From Acidobacteriota bacterium (lineage in GTDB: Bacteria > Acidobacteriota > Thermoanaerobaculia > Multivoradales > Multivoraceae): a DNA stretch of 64,000 nt. The first letter of the stretch is position 1. Every line of letters begins with the position of its first letter. Shown here piece after piece: positions 38,209-47,970 of this stretch. The stretch is from contig JAJCXN010000056.1 in assembly GCA_029263415.1 (NCBI GenBank), positions 248,001 to 312,000 on the forward strand. Reading direction: 5' to 3'. A program made the translations under genes and the position numbers. The notes under the pieces were generated by a model, which was not told the DNA's origin, did no database searches, and was given only the letters and a program-made list of their open reading frames with translations.

Positions 38209-40533
38209 TTAGTTCGGCTCGAGCAATCTCAACAGATCGGTGTCGGGCCACTCTGTCTCGACGCTGAGGACCTCGGCGACCAGTCGACTCACCCCCGCGA
38301 GCGCTGGCCTTCCTTCGAGCAGCCCGGATCTGACCCGAGGCCCGGTCATCACCAGCACGGCCACCGGATCGTGTTCCAGCGAGGATCGTGCACCATGATC
38401 CGACATGACAATGAGCGTATCGTCCTCATCAAGCTCGTCACCCAGCTGCGCGATGCGAAAGTCAAGGTACTGGTAGTACACGAGAAGCAGGGGTGTGGCA
38501 TCGAACTGACCCATCTCCGTCAACTCACCGAAAGCACTATGAGTGATCAGGTCCAAGGCCGCGACGCGTGCCGAGATGAAATCGATCTGGTTGGCTGCGA
38601 GCACCGACTGAACCGTGTCGAAGTCGCCAGCAGCCTCTTCAAAATGGACCCTAAAGTTGCCAAGCTCGCGACCCAACTGAGGAAGCGATGCCACCTCGGC
38701 GAGACTCAGTTCACGACTGCCAACGTTGCTGGAGAGGCGACTGACGCCACCTCTCGGCCCGGAGATCGTGGCATTGCGGCCGGCCCGCAACGAGCCCGTA
38801 GAACGCAAGAGGTTGACGGCACTCAAGCTGCCTGCGCCCACCGTCTCAAACAAGCCAGGCCGCTGAGGGATCACCATCTCCAAGCCCGACACGGGGTTGC
38901 GACCAACGAAGTTGAGCGCTTCGATCTCACCGCCCAGTTCATACACTAGCTGCAGTACGCCGAAGGACGCTTCCCCGGGCTGGATCAAGGACTGAAGGGC
39001 CGCGGCAGTGTAAGCAGGTTCGCTCAGCAGTGAGCCTGAAGCCCCTGTCGCCATCAGACCTTCTAGAGCAGGCATGCGCCCGCTCGCGACCATGAACTGC
39101 AAGATGCGCCAGTCGGCAGAGTCCAAAATCAGCTGGAGTACTCGGCCGCGACCATCTGCAGGCCCCGCCGCAGGCATCCGCCACGCGGCCTTCGACTCGG
39201 GCTCTCGTCTATTTACATCCACCCGGACGGGGGCTCTCGCCAGCGGCAGCGAACCCTCGGCAACTACGAGGCCTTGCTGATCAAGAACGGCCCACCACTG
39301 CGGTGGCCCCGAGCCGGGCCGTCGCAGGCCCAGAGCCTGTGCGCGCGACAATTCAACAAACGGCGCACTCGGGTCGGTCCAATCCGAGGGTGGCAACACC
39401 AACCGGTCACCAACCTCGAGGCCAGTGAACTCGATCGCCACCCTTGGAGCACTCGCGAGCCCCGACGCACTCGGACCCTCATCTGAGAACTCGCCGAGTG
39501 CGGCCCGCTCGATCTCTGACCGGCTGATCGTGAGTTCCAAGCCGTACTGCGCTTGGGTATCGTCAAACAGAGCAAGCGCTTCCTCAAAGCGTTCAGCGAT
39601 CACCAGCGAGCGAATGAGTCGCGATCGAACTGCGACCCGGAGCATCTGATCTGGAACCGCACTTTCAACGCGCAGCGCAGCTGAGAGTTGCGCAATGCCG
39701 ATCTCAAGCGTGGGAAGGAGGTTACTCCGCGAGAACTGCAACGCTCGGTGAGCTGTCAGCTCAGCAGATCCGCCTAGTGCACTCTCCCACCGGTCAAAGG
39801 CGCGGCGCAGCGCTCCGGGGTCACCAAGACCCGCAATCGCCCGAGTGAGCAAAGTGAACCACTCTTTCTGGACCGCCGCATCGCCCGGCGGCTGATCTCC
39901 AAGAACCCGGAGGGCGTCCGACCATTGGCTGCGCTCCGCGTAGCGATCCGCGAGCAGCAACGGAAGGTCAGCTGACTGATCACCAAGCCTCTGTGCTCGC
40001 GCTTCGAACTCAACTAGTAGCTCGGCCATCGGGTCGGACCTAGCCTCACCAGGGTTCGCTAGATTCCGGTTCGATCGCACGCGAAACTCACGAGAGTGAA
40101 ACAGGGTACTGCTGGGGTAAGCGCTCGCGGCTAACTGAGCTAACTCGACCGCTCGCTGGAAACGGCCGACCTGCTCGAGCTCATCGATGGCGGCTGCGGC
40201 CAGCACCGGCTGCGGCACCCAAGTGCTTAATGACTCGCGGTTGGTCCAGTCGGCGATCTCTCTGACGCAACTCCCGCCGTCGCCAGAGGCAACCAAGGCC
40301 AAGCACCGACACTCGATCGCCTCAAGTAGACCGCGGTCCTTGACGCCAACATCTAGGCCAGCGAGGTGAGCACTGCCTTCAACTGCCGCGGCTGGGTCCT
40401 GTCGTTCAAGAGCGCCACAAACGGCACCTGACACGCGCGCCTGTTGTAGGCGTGCTACTGAACCGCGCACCGTCCAAATCAGCGCCACGATCACCGCGCC
40501 CAGAACGACCCAACGCGCGCGTTGCCAGCTCAC
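38209..40533 (-). CDS. Type I phosphodiesterase-like protein with helical N-terminus, probably altered active site
   Basis: This 774-residue protein has an N-terminal anchor (WVVLGAVIVALIWTV). A helical repeat-like region of about 350 residues follows, then an alkaline-phosphatase-superfamily domain. The domain keeps metal-site motifs: LILDSADWR, ALDLITHSAFG and VMSDHGARSS. At the position where relatives have the nucleophile Thr in WTSIATG, this protein reads LQSLIQPG, so the nucleophile appears to be Gln. It may therefore bind a phospho-substrate rather than cleave it. The GTG start overlaps the stop of the upstream lipoprotein gene (GTGA). Confidence 0.65.
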   Translation of the reverse strand: MSWQRARWVVLGAVIVALIWTVRGSVARLQQARVSGAVCGALERQDPAAAVEGSAHLAGLDVGVKDRGLLEAIECRCLALVASGDGGSCVREIADWTNRESLSTWVPQPVLAAAAIDELEQVGRFQRAVELAQLAASAYPSSTLFHSREFRVRSNRNLANPGEARSDPMAELLVEFEARAQRLGDQSADLPLLLADRYAERSQWSDALRVLGDQPPGDAAVQKEWFTLLTRAIAGLGDPGALRRAFDRWESALGGSAELTAHRALQFSRSNLLPTLEIGIAQLSAALRVESAVPDQMLRVAVRSRLIRSLVIAERFEEALALFDDTQAQYGLELTISRSEIERAALGEFSDEGPSASGLASAPRVAIEFTGLEVGDRLVLPPSDWTDPSAPFVELSRAQALGLRRPGSGPPQWWAVLDQQGLVVAEGSLPLARAPVRVDVNRREPESKAAWRMPAAGPADGRGRVLQLILDSADWRILQFMVASGRMPALEGLMATGASGSLLSEPAYTAAALQSLIQPGEASFGVLQLVYELGGEIEALNFVGRNPVSGLEMVIPQRPGLFETVGAGSLSAVNLLRSTGSLRAGRNATISGPRGGVSRLSSNVGSRELSLAEVASLPQLGRELGNFRVHFEEAAGDFDTVQSVLAANQIDFISARVAALDLITHSAFGELTEMGQFDATPLLLVYYQYLDFRIAQLGDELDEDDTLIVMSDHGARSSLEHDPVAVLVMTGPRVRSGLLEGRPALAGVSRLVAEVLSVETEWPDTDLLRLLEPN

Positions 40534-41714
40534 GGTGCCACCAGCGGATGAAGGGTGAGATCGAAGAAGAACCCAGAGCCATCGCGGCGGCCGACCACGT
40601 CAAGGGACCGAAAGGGGTAGTTGAATGCAACATCGCGGCTGCGGGTTGCCGCCAACCGTCGATCGGCGAGAGCAAGGGCTGCGAAGTCCACGGTAGCCCG
40701 ACTCCCTGCGCCCTCGCCGCCTGCGACCTCAACCTGAGATCGCGAAGCCGGTGTCAGCGCCCCCTCGATTGCTGTTCGGTTCCACCCAACCACAAGAGCT
40801 GAGTCGGTGGCCAAATAGCAAGGAGCGAGCCCGGGCATCACCCGAAGGTTGTTGAGGCACGCCCCTTCAAAGCCGTTGAACGAATAGTCGTTGCGGACCA
40901 GAGGCCATTCTTTTTGAAGGTCGGCGATGTAGCTCTCCATGGCTGCGATCGCCGGCCGGCGCAAGTGGAAATCAAGTGCCGCAGCACTGCCAGGAAACCG
41001 ATCGCCAGGGTTCGGAACAAACGCCACCACCTCAACACTGCCGGTCAAGACCGTGGCCGAGAAGAGCTCAGAGCGCAGTCCGTAGAGCCGGTCTGCCAGC
41101 GAGCGCTTGCCAGTGCGTTGAGGAACCAGCCCACCGTCTGGTCGCCAGCGAGCGTGTGCAAAAGCGCCAGTATCCGACAGTTGGAACTGACCCGGGCTTT
41201 CTGCCGAAGGCAGCCAGCGCCCAAGCGGCAGCTCCTGTGAGCCGTTGAGCCGCGCCGATACTCTGATCGCGCCGTCGCTGCTGGAACGGCCTCGCAGTTC
41301 TACGGTCCCAGCGCTTGAGGTCCCAGCGCTCAAGATACCTGGTAGCGGGCCTTGGAACAGCCAATCTTCGTCTCCAAGCCCCAGCTCGGTTAGATCCTTG
41401 CGATCGACGCACTCTACGCTCTCCGCGAGCCGGCAAGGCGTGCCTCCTTCTGCCAGGTTCTCGGTCGGGCTACACACGGCGACTACAGCCGTACAGGCTC
41501 GCATGCTCTGGGCCAGCTCACCACACCATGATGCAAGCCTAGACGCTGAGATTGATTGACAATCTTCGAGGAACTCGATCAGCGGCTGCGCGGCACCGAC
41601 TAAGCGGGTCGGAGGGACGGCATCTGGTCTCGAGCGGCAGCTCAACAACAACGCCAGCAACAGCAACGAGGAGGTGACATAGACCCGCCGTCGGCGCACA
41701 CTTATTGAGCTCAT
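40530..41714 (-). CDS. Lipoprotein of unknown function
   Basis: This 394-residue protein has a basic n-region, a hydrophobic core and the lipobox LLLSC. The mature part holds several Cys (CQS, CGELA, CTAVVAVC, CRLAESVEC) that could form disulfides in the periplasm. It has no motif I recognise. It starts 10 bp after the topoisomerase VI A gene and overlaps the phosphodiesterase-like gene by 4 bp, so all could share a transcript. Its fold may resemble a periplasmic inhibitor or chaperone, but this is not supported by a named motif. Confidence 0.75.
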   Translation of the reverse strand: MSSISVRRRRVYVTSSLLLLALLLSCRSRPDAVPPTRLVGAAQPLIEFLEDCQSISASRLASWCGELAQSMRACTAVVAVCSPTENLAEGGTPCRLAESVECVDRKDLTELGLGDEDWLFQGPLPGILSAGTSSAGTVELRGRSSSDGAIRVSARLNGSQELPLGRWLPSAESPGQFQLSDTGAFAHARWRPDGGLVPQRTGKRSLADRLYGLRSELFSATVLTGSVEVVAFVPNPGDRFPGSAAALDFHLRRPAIAAMESYIADLQKEWPLVRNDYSFNGFEGACLNNLRVMPGLAPCYLATDSALVVGWNRTAIEGALTPASRSQVEVAGGEGAGSRATVDFAALALADRRLAATRSRDVAFNYPFRSLDVVGRRDGSGFFFDLTLHPLVAP

Positions 41715-41724
41715 AGCTCGAAGG

Positions 41725-42933
41725 TTACAGGAAGTCTTGGTCCGCGATCTTCTTCGGCAGGTACTCCTCGGTCACGAAAGAGATGCCCTTGTTGGACAAC
41801 GCCTCGAGCTCCCACTTCACGCCCTGCTTGAGCATGTGCTTGATCTCCCGCTGCCATCTACGATCCTGAAACCAGTCATACGCCAGAATCTCTTTGGCTC
41901 GCGCCCTATCCTGATCGTTGAGCTTGATGCTCACCCCTTCACTGATGCCATAACGCGCGGGATCGTAGGCCGAAAGACCGATGAACTGGGCGCTGGGAAT
42001 CGCCATGCGGGCGGACTCAAACGCCAGGTTGATCGAGCCCTGCTTCACCACGGAGTGAATGTAGTAACCCCACGGATCGTTGTCTACAAACACATAGAGC
42101 GGCAGCTTCATCTCTTGCACCATGCGGAAGAGCAGCCGCCTCACGCCGCGCGGAGGCTGGCCTTGCCCGGTCACCAGAATGCAGTTATGCCGCTTCCAGA
42201 ACTTGTCCTCATTGAGGCGCGCCCAAACCGCTTCCTTCTCGACCAGTAAGATGAACTTGGCCTTGTGTTTGACGAACTGCACTACGTTCGGTTCGACGAT
42301 TCCTGGCACCGACCAGCCGCCTGAACCCATGCGTGAGAGATCAATGGTGTCGCCCGCATCAACCAGCGTTAGCGGCCCCACCACTGAGCCTCGCTTGGCC
42401 GCGAACAGATGCAGCTCCTCGCGCAGCGAACCTAGCGAGACCTCAAGATCTTCAATGATCGGGTCTGACTCAACCTGATCGTCGAAGGTGTTCTCTTTGC
42501 CGTCTTTCAAAGTGTACTTGGACATGTAGTACAAGTCACGAATGCTGGTGGTCTTGCCTTCGGCCTGGAGCTGCTTGCAGCCCTTGGCAATCACGAAGGT
42601 CTGCATGAACTTACGCGCCTGGTTCATGTTGAACAGCGAGCGGCGCTGGGTTGCGTCGCCCATCTCGATGATCTTCTTACGCTTGGAAAAGTTCACGTTG
42701 GACAACGTGCGCGTCGGGATATCGACGAACGGATCGACTTTCTTGCGCGCGAGCTTGACCGCGCTATTGGCCAAGAAGTCGATCTTGGCGTTGGTATCCA
42801 GCTTCGCGGGAACCTGCACCCTCTTGTGTGCTTCGAGGGCAACATCCCTGGCGCCAGTTGTTTTGCCCGTGGACTTGCCCGTAGATTTACCCGTGGACTT
42901 GCCCGTGCTCTTCGCCTTCTTCTTAGCTGCCAT
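41725..42933 (-). CDS. top6A: DNA topoisomerase VI subunit A (Spo11-like)
   Basis: This is the catalytic subunit of type IIB topoisomerase. The ATG at 42933 is chosen because AGGAG lies 6 bp upstream. The winged-helix region has the catalytic Tyr in RDLYYM (Y135 or Y136). The Toprim domain has E232 in LLVEKEAVW and the metal-binding DNDPWG (D284, D286). The N-terminus (residues 3-26) is a run of Lys/Ser/Thr/Gly built on a four-residue GKST unit, like a DNA-binding tail, and is not part of the usual archaeal protein. The subunit cuts DNA; subunit B supplies ATP. Both are encoded together, 75 bp apart. The enzyme is typical of archaea and plants and only sporadic in bacteria. Confidence 0.93.
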   Translation of the reverse strand: MAAKKKAKSTGKSTGKSTGKSTGKTTGARDVALEAHKRVQVPAKLDTNAKIDFLANSAVKLARKKVDPFVDIPTRTLSNVNFSKRKKIIEMGDATQRRSLFNMNQARKFMQTFVIAKGCKQLQAEGKTTSIRDLYYMSKYTLKDGKENTFDDQVESDPIIEDLEVSLGSLREELHLFAAKRGSVVGPLTLVDAGDTIDLSRMGSGGWSVPGIVEPNVVQFVKHKAKFILLVEKEAVWARLNEDKFWKRHNCILVTGQGQPPRGVRRLLFRMVQEMKLPLYVFVDNDPWGYYIHSVVKQGSINLAFESARMAIPSAQFIGLSAYDPARYGISEGVSIKLNDQDRARAKEILAYDWFQDRRWQREIKHMLKQGVKWELEALSNKGISFVTEEYLPKKIADQDFL

Positions 42934-42939
42934 CTCTAA

Positions 42940-42944
42940 CTCCT
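42940..42944 (-). promoter_or_regulatory. Ribosome-binding site of top6A
   Basis: AGGAG on the minus strand, 6 bp before the ATG at 42933. It favours this start over the in-frame ATG at 42957, which would add eight residues. Confidence 0.75.
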
Positions 42945-43008
42945 GAAAACGCTCCACACGACGTCGAGCATTGGATCGCTCTACGTGAAGTCGAGCCTTT
43001 GAACCTCT

Positions 43009-44754
43009 CTAATCGAAGTCGAGTGCGGCTTGTTCTCGAGCATTGACTGCGCCTTGCAGTTCGGGGGCCGCGGACTCAACAGCAACAGCATCCGGATCGA
43101 TGATGATCACGTTTTCGGCTGCCGCCAACTCATCCGCTTCGTCCGCTGAACTACTCTGTTCTTCCAACAACTCAGCCAACTCGGTCTTAGCCTTTGAGAT
43201 TGTCATCAACTGTTTGCGGAACTTCTCATGGTCCTCGCCAGTGATGGTCTCAACGCAGGAGACGACCTCGTCGAGATACAAGTTAAACACTTCTCGCCGC
43301 TTGGCTTCGTTGCGTGCACGCGCCTTACGCTTGACGAACTGGCCCATGCGGCGGCCGCACGACTGGATCGCGAGCCGGATCTCCTTGCGGATCTCGTCAT
43401 AGTCAGCCACCGCTTCCTTGCTCTCGGAACTGAACGGCACCCACACAGAAGCAAGGTGAACCATGACTAAGAGCGGACCGGTGGGTAGTGCGCCACGCGC
43501 TTGCTGGAGGCCATAGCTTTTCCACGACACCTCAAGAGCGGCCTTGTTGATGCAACAGCCGCCCGCTTGATGCAAGAGCGGAACGCGGTTGGCAAAGCGC
43601 ATCACGCGCGCCAGGGAGTCACCCGGCAGGTCGCCGCCCCAAGCCAGGCCCACCTCCACTTGAAAGGGGTTGCCGCGGTAGACCGCCGGCTTGCGCGTCT
43701 CCACCGTAAAGAACTCAGCCTTGACCCCACGAGTGAGACCCGCGAGCAGCTCTTGCATGCCGATCGGCGACAGACAATTGGTCGGCGGTGCCATGATTTT
43801 AGTCGCAGGATCATTCAGCGACCGATAGAGCGAGTCGACCTCCTTGCGCGCGATGGTAGAGGGTCGATTGCGCGGCTTGAGCCCCGCGCGTTGGACAATC
43901 TTGCTTGCCAGTCCGGGACTGACGCGACTGAAGTCGCTCGACAAGAACGACGAGACCGTCGACTGCTTGGTCGACTGCAGCATCTTCATCAGCACGCCTA
44001 GCTCAACTCCGTGTGGATGGGGCTTGATCTCTTTAGCGGGCTCCGGGTTGTCCGGCACCGACCGCTCGAACGACACCAGCTCACCAACCGGGTTGCGGTA
44101 GTGGAAGCTGGCGTGCGGGTTAGCGACCGCGGTCTGGTAGATGAATTCATCCACCGACTGTTTACCCTTGATGTATTTCGCCTCAAGTTCGATCGAGAGT
44201 TCGGTCCCGTGCGCCAAATGCCATTCATCCAGTTCTTTCTGGTTGACGGTCTTAGGCTTGTTGGCATTGGTATCAATGATCACCTTCATCGACACTGCGG
44301 GCTTACGGGGGCCGGTCCGCGAGGTTACATCGAGCGGCTTACCCGTGGTCAACTGGCCGTACATAGCCGCCGCCGAAATACCAATGCCCTGTTGGCCTCG
44401 GCTCTGCTTCATCGAATGAAACTTAGATCCATACAACAGCTTTCCGAAGATATTGGGCATCTGCTTAGGCACGATGCCGGGGCCGTTGTCTCGCACCTGG
44501 ACGACATACCGGTTCTCCTCAGAACGGGACAGCAGCGTCACCCAGATCTCAGGAAGAATGCCTGCTTCCTCACACGCATCCAAAGAGTTGTCTACAGCCT
44601 CTTTGACCGTGGTCAAGAGCGCCTTGCGCAGCGAATCGAAACCGAGCAGGTGGCGGTTCTTTGCGAAGAACTCAGAGACCGAAATCTCACGTTGATTCTT
44701 GGAGAGCGTCTCCGCCGAGACGCGCTTGCGAGGTGTTTTCTTAGTCGTGGTCAT
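43009..44754 (-). CDS. top6B: DNA topoisomerase VI subunit B
   Basis: This 581-residue ATPase subunit has the GHKL fold: N box KEAVDNSLDACEEAG (N56), DNGPGI (D89), the glycine loop QSRGQQGIGISAA (about 117-129) and a Lys-containing transducer further on. Its layout matches archaeal Top6B, ending in an acidic C-terminal tail (EEQSSSADEADEL). ATP binding closes the dimer and drives strand passage with subunit A. The gene lies upstream of top6A in the same operon. The start ATG at 44754 has no clear ribosome-binding site. Confidence 0.95.
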   Translation of the reverse strand: MTTTKKTPRKRVSAETLSKNQREISVSEFFAKNRHLLGFDSLRKALLTTVKEAVDNSLDACEEAGILPEIWVTLLSRSEENRYVVQVRDNGPGIVPKQMPNIFGKLLYGSKFHSMKQSRGQQGIGISAAAMYGQLTTGKPLDVTSRTGPRKPAVSMKVIIDTNANKPKTVNQKELDEWHLAHGTELSIELEAKYIKGKQSVDEFIYQTAVANPHASFHYRNPVGELVSFERSVPDNPEPAKEIKPHPHGVELGVLMKMLQSTKQSTVSSFLSSDFSRVSPGLASKIVQRAGLKPRNRPSTIARKEVDSLYRSLNDPATKIMAPPTNCLSPIGMQELLAGLTRGVKAEFFTVETRKPAVYRGNPFQVEVGLAWGGDLPGDSLARVMRFANRVPLLHQAGGCCINKAALEVSWKSYGLQQARGALPTGPLLVMVHLASVWVPFSSESKEAVADYDEIRKEIRLAIQSCGRRMGQFVKRKARARNEAKRREVFNLYLDEVVSCVETITGEDHEKFRKQLMTISKAKTELAELLEEQSSSADEADELAAAENVIIIDPDAVAVESAAPELQGAVNAREQAALDFD

Positions 44755-44894
44755 CGATTCACGGAGGAGTCATCGGTGGTTCAACGCACTGCCGGCCTCA
44801 GCGGCGCTGAGACAACCGGCTGAGCTGATGGGTGGCGGGCTGTGCTGCAGAAAGCAACACGTGTCGCCCAAATTGGAATCTGAGGCTAGTCGAG

Positions 44895-47024
44895 CTAGAA
44901 GGCGAACCGTACGCCGCCGCGCACCATCCGAGGTGCGCCAATGGTGAACAAATCGCTACCGCTACGACTCACCTCGACATCTTCGTCAAACAGGTTCTCG
45001 ACCCTCACGAACACGGTCACACCGTCGTTGATTGAGAACCGGGTTCCGGCATGAAACAGCGCAAAGCTATCGAGTGGGCGCAGATTGAGGTCGTCCTCGA
45101 ACTGCTGTCCGGCGTAGCGTACCCCTACTTCAACCGACCAGCGTTGCGCAAGGGCTACGTCGGCACGAATTGATCCAGAATGTTTCGGCACCTGAGCCAA
45201 CCGAAGCCCCTCGAGAGCGGGAGCATTTGGAGCAGAATCGACCTCAGCGTCTGAGTATTGGTAGGAAACGTCAATGGTTGCTCGACCCAAACGGGCGCCT
45301 AATTCTGCTTCGGCCCCCTGAACTACTGTGCGCTCTAGATTCTGGCGCTGACGGCAGGAACCGTTGCCCGGAGTAAATCCGCAGGGCACGACGAACCCTG
45401 GACCGAAACCGATGGTCACATTGGCTACCGGGTCATCAATCTGGCTGTGAAAGAGCGTGGTGCTCCAACGCCACGGGCCAGCCACGCCGGCAAGACCAAT
45501 CTCGGCTCCGATCAACTCCTCCGGGACCAATTCAGCGTTCGCCGCGGTGATGTCGCTGCCCACACGAAACGGTCGATAAAGCTCATTGATGGTCGGCGCG
45601 CGAAAGGCGCCGTAGGCGGCACCCTTGAGCCGCAGGGTGTCGGTGAGAGCCACTGACAGGCCGACACGCGGGCTGATCGCGTCTTCACTGCGATCATTGA
45701 AGAACTGCTCAAGCCGCACCGACCCGTCGGATCGATTGCGCTCGCGTCTGAGGCCATCGCTGCTGTCCCATTGATCAAACCGAACGCCGAGTTGCAACTC
45801 AACGCGATCACCGAACGAGATCGTGTCTTGAATGAAGACGCCGAGCAACTCCTCTTCACCACCCGCTTTGCGATCGCGAATGAAGTCTCCGCCCGAGAAA
45901 AAGAACTGCTCGTTGGTCGCACCTTCGGTCATGCGTGCATCTGCGCCCGCTACCAGGGAGTGTGAGGTGGCATTGTCCGCGCCGACTCGTGTGCGCCACA
46001 AGGCGGATAGTCCCGTGCGTTCAGAGGCCACTAGGAACTGATCCAAGGCCGGGTTCTCGGTCGCTCGATCGGCCGCCTGTGCGGAAAACCGTGCCGAGAA
46101 CTCTTGGTCCTGCCAGTGAGCCCGCAACGACCAGCCCCCAGCAGACCTCGTTTCGATGTCGGCCGCGACCACGATCTGATCCATCTTGGAGGCATTGTCC
46201 GTTAGCGGTGTGCCGTTTGAGCGTTCTTCGTCAAAGCGCTCGCCACGGAAAGAAAAGTCCGTTGACTCCGACGGCGACCACCCAAGACGACCGTCGACCT
46301 GCCAGTGCTCGGATCCAGATGGGATGTCGATCGCTCCGCGCTGATCCTCGCGCACCTGGACGTAGCCGCCGTAGTCGAAGACATTGGCGTGCGCACTGGC
46401 GTCCCAAGTCTCGGAGCTGTTCGAGATGGCGAAATCACCGTGTGAGGTCGAACGCTCTCCAGCTTCGACCATCAAACGGGTCGCCAGCCCATCGGGTCGA
46501 GCGGTGAACAACTGAATCACCCCACCGAGTGCGGAGCTGCCCCAGACGTTGGAGCCTCCACCTCGCACAATCTCTACCCGTTCCAGGCTAGGTAGCGGCA
46601 CTCGGCTCCAAGTCACCCAGCCGCCGAACGGGTCGTTCAGTGGTATTCCGTCGAGCAAGACCAAGGTCCGACTGACTCCACTGGGACCGATCCCGCGCAG
46701 CGAAACACCTTGCGTGGTTGGCTGCGCCACCGCACTCGATGAGCGCCTGAAGAGCGAAAACCCGGGCGCTGTTCGCAGCAGGTCGTCCACTACCAGAACC
46801 GGCGCGTTCTCCAACTCTTCCTTACTGAAAACCGTAGCGCTAGCACTAGACGTCACCAGCGACTCAGAGCTGCGGGTCGCTGTGACCAAGATCGCTTCTT
46901 CGATGGCGACATCTGGATCGCGCTCTGAGGTTCTCTGAGCAGAAGTCGGCATAGCCAAGACCAGCCCGATCGAAAAGGCAAAGGCGAGCACAGCCCAGTG
47001 GGTTGAGAGTGTGAGTAAGCGCAA
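44895..47024 (-). CDS. TonB-dependent outer-membrane receptor (BtuB/siderophore type)
   Basis: This 709-residue receptor starts at a TTG with GAGGA upstream. A signal peptide ends SAQ. The plug domain begins EEAILVTATRSSES and contains VLLDGIPLNDPFGGWV and VEIVRGGGSNVWGSSALGGVI. A 22-strand-like barrel follows, closing in an aromatic residue (GGVRFAF). It takes up an iron complex, cobalamin or similar ligand using TonB energy. No regulator lies beside it. The LolA-like gene starts upstream on the same strand, 97 bp away, and may be cotranscribed. Confidence 0.92.
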   Translation of the reverse strand: MRLLTLSTHWAVLAFAFSIGLVLAMPTSAQRTSERDPDVAIEEAILVTATRSSESLVTSSASATVFSKEELENAPVLVVDDLLRTAPGFSLFRRSSSAVAQPTTQGVSLRGIGPSGVSRTLVLLDGIPLNDPFGGWVTWSRVPLPSLERVEIVRGGGSNVWGSSALGGVIQLFTARPDGLATRLMVEAGERSTSHGDFAISNSSETWDASAHANVFDYGGYVQVREDQRGAIDIPSGSEHWQVDGRLGWSPSESTDFSFRGERFDEERSNGTPLTDNASKMDQIVVAADIETRSAGGWSLRAHWQDQEFSARFSAQAADRATENPALDQFLVASERTGLSALWRTRVGADNATSHSLVAGADARMTEGATNEQFFFSGGDFIRDRKAGGEEELLGVFIQDTISFGDRVELQLGVRFDQWDSSDGLRRERNRSDGSVRLEQFFNDRSEDAISPRVGLSVALTDTLRLKGAAYGAFRAPTINELYRPFRVGSDITAANAELVPEELIGAEIGLAGVAGPWRWSTTLFHSQIDDPVANVTIGFGPGFVVPCGFTPGNGSCRQRQNLERTVVQGAEAELGARLGRATIDVSYQYSDAEVDSAPNAPALEGLRLAQVPKHSGSIRADVALAQRWSVEVGVRYAGQQFEDDLNLRPLDSFALFHAGTRFSINDGVTVFVRVENLFDEDVEVSRSGSDLFTIGAPRMVRGGVRFAF

Positions 47025-47121
47025 TGAGGAATCCTCGCGAGCGTACGGTACGCGTTGGTGTCTTAAAGGGGAAATGAGGTTCAGTGCTCAAGAGGCACTC
47101 GAGCTGCTGGAATCGAGACTG

Positions 47122-47970
47122 CTAGCGGAAGGGAGGTGTTTCTACCTCTTCGGCTGCAGAAGCTTCGGGCGCCGGTGGGGGCGGGGGCGGCAGGTCGAAA
47201 ATGCTGGGATCGACGGCCTCGTTGGTAGCAACCGAGGTCAGTAGCACTTGGGCCAACGGGGCTCCAGCCGAAAGTAGCTGAATGTCGTGGGGAACCATCA
47301 GTCCGTTGACGTCGCGGTAGTCACTCAGCCCCGCTTCGAGCTGTTGTTCAGTGCCCATGAACACGGCCTCGAGTTCAAGCCGATGTTCGAGGAAATCGGC
47401 CCCTCCAAGGAACAAGGTGCGCGGGCGGTCGCCACCGAGTTCGAGGGCGTAGGTTTCGTGACCGCCGACAGTCTCGATACCCCGTAGGGCGACCTCAGTC
47501 CCAGCCTTCTGAGCTCCGTCTAACAAGCCCCACAGGAAGTCTGAAAACAGAGCCACGGCCTCTTCGGCATCTTCTTCGAGCGGCTCAGGCTCTGGAATGC
47601 CCTGCAGCGGGGAGACGGTCCAGCCGCTGTCACCGTTGAAGGCGAGGATCATCGGACTGCCGGCCATATCGGCCTCCAGACGAGCCGAGCGAGGGCGCAT
47701 GATGGTCAGTTCGAGCGGCAACTGTAACCCCATGAAGACCAACTTCCCTTGAGCGACCACCGAGCTCACCGGCTGCTCGGGCAGGCGGGCATCGAGATGC
47801 CGAGCGATGATCGCAGCAACGTCAAGGCTAGGGTCAGCGACCTGGCCGGGCTCTGCTGGCGCCGCAGGCTCCTCAGAAGCTTGAGCAACGGGTTCTTGCG
47901 CCCACGCGGCAGAGGCCAGGATCAGGACGCCCAGAAAGGTCGCGACACGTTTCGATGGTGAATTGCTCAT
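47122..47970 (-). CDS. LolA-like / outer-membrane lipoprotein-sorting-like secreted protein
   Basis: This 282-residue protein has a signal peptide ending AAWAQ. An acidic Pro/Ala/Glu-rich linker follows, then a domain that resembles the LolA/LolB-type half barrel: ARLEADMAGSPMILAFNGDSGWTVSP, YALELGGDRPRTLFLGGADFLEHRLE and DYRDVNGLMVPHDIQ. Such domains carry lipids or lipoproteins across the periplasm. The C-terminus is a run of Pro. It is a neighbour of the TonB receptor on the same strand, so the two may work on the same outer-membrane process. Confidence 0.72.
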   Translation of the reverse strand: MSNSPSKRVATFLGVLILASAAWAQEPVAQASEEPAAPAEPGQVADPSLDVAAIIARHLDARLPEQPVSSVVAQGKLVFMGLQLPLELTIMRPRSARLEADMAGSPMILAFNGDSGWTVSPLQGIPEPEPLEEDAEEAVALFSDFLWGLLDGAQKAGTEVALRGIETVGGHETYALELGGDRPRTLFLGGADFLEHRLELEAVFMGTEQQLEAGLSDYRDVNGLMVPHDIQLLSAGAPLAQVLLTSVATNEAVDPSIFDLPPPPPPAPEASAAEEVETPPFR

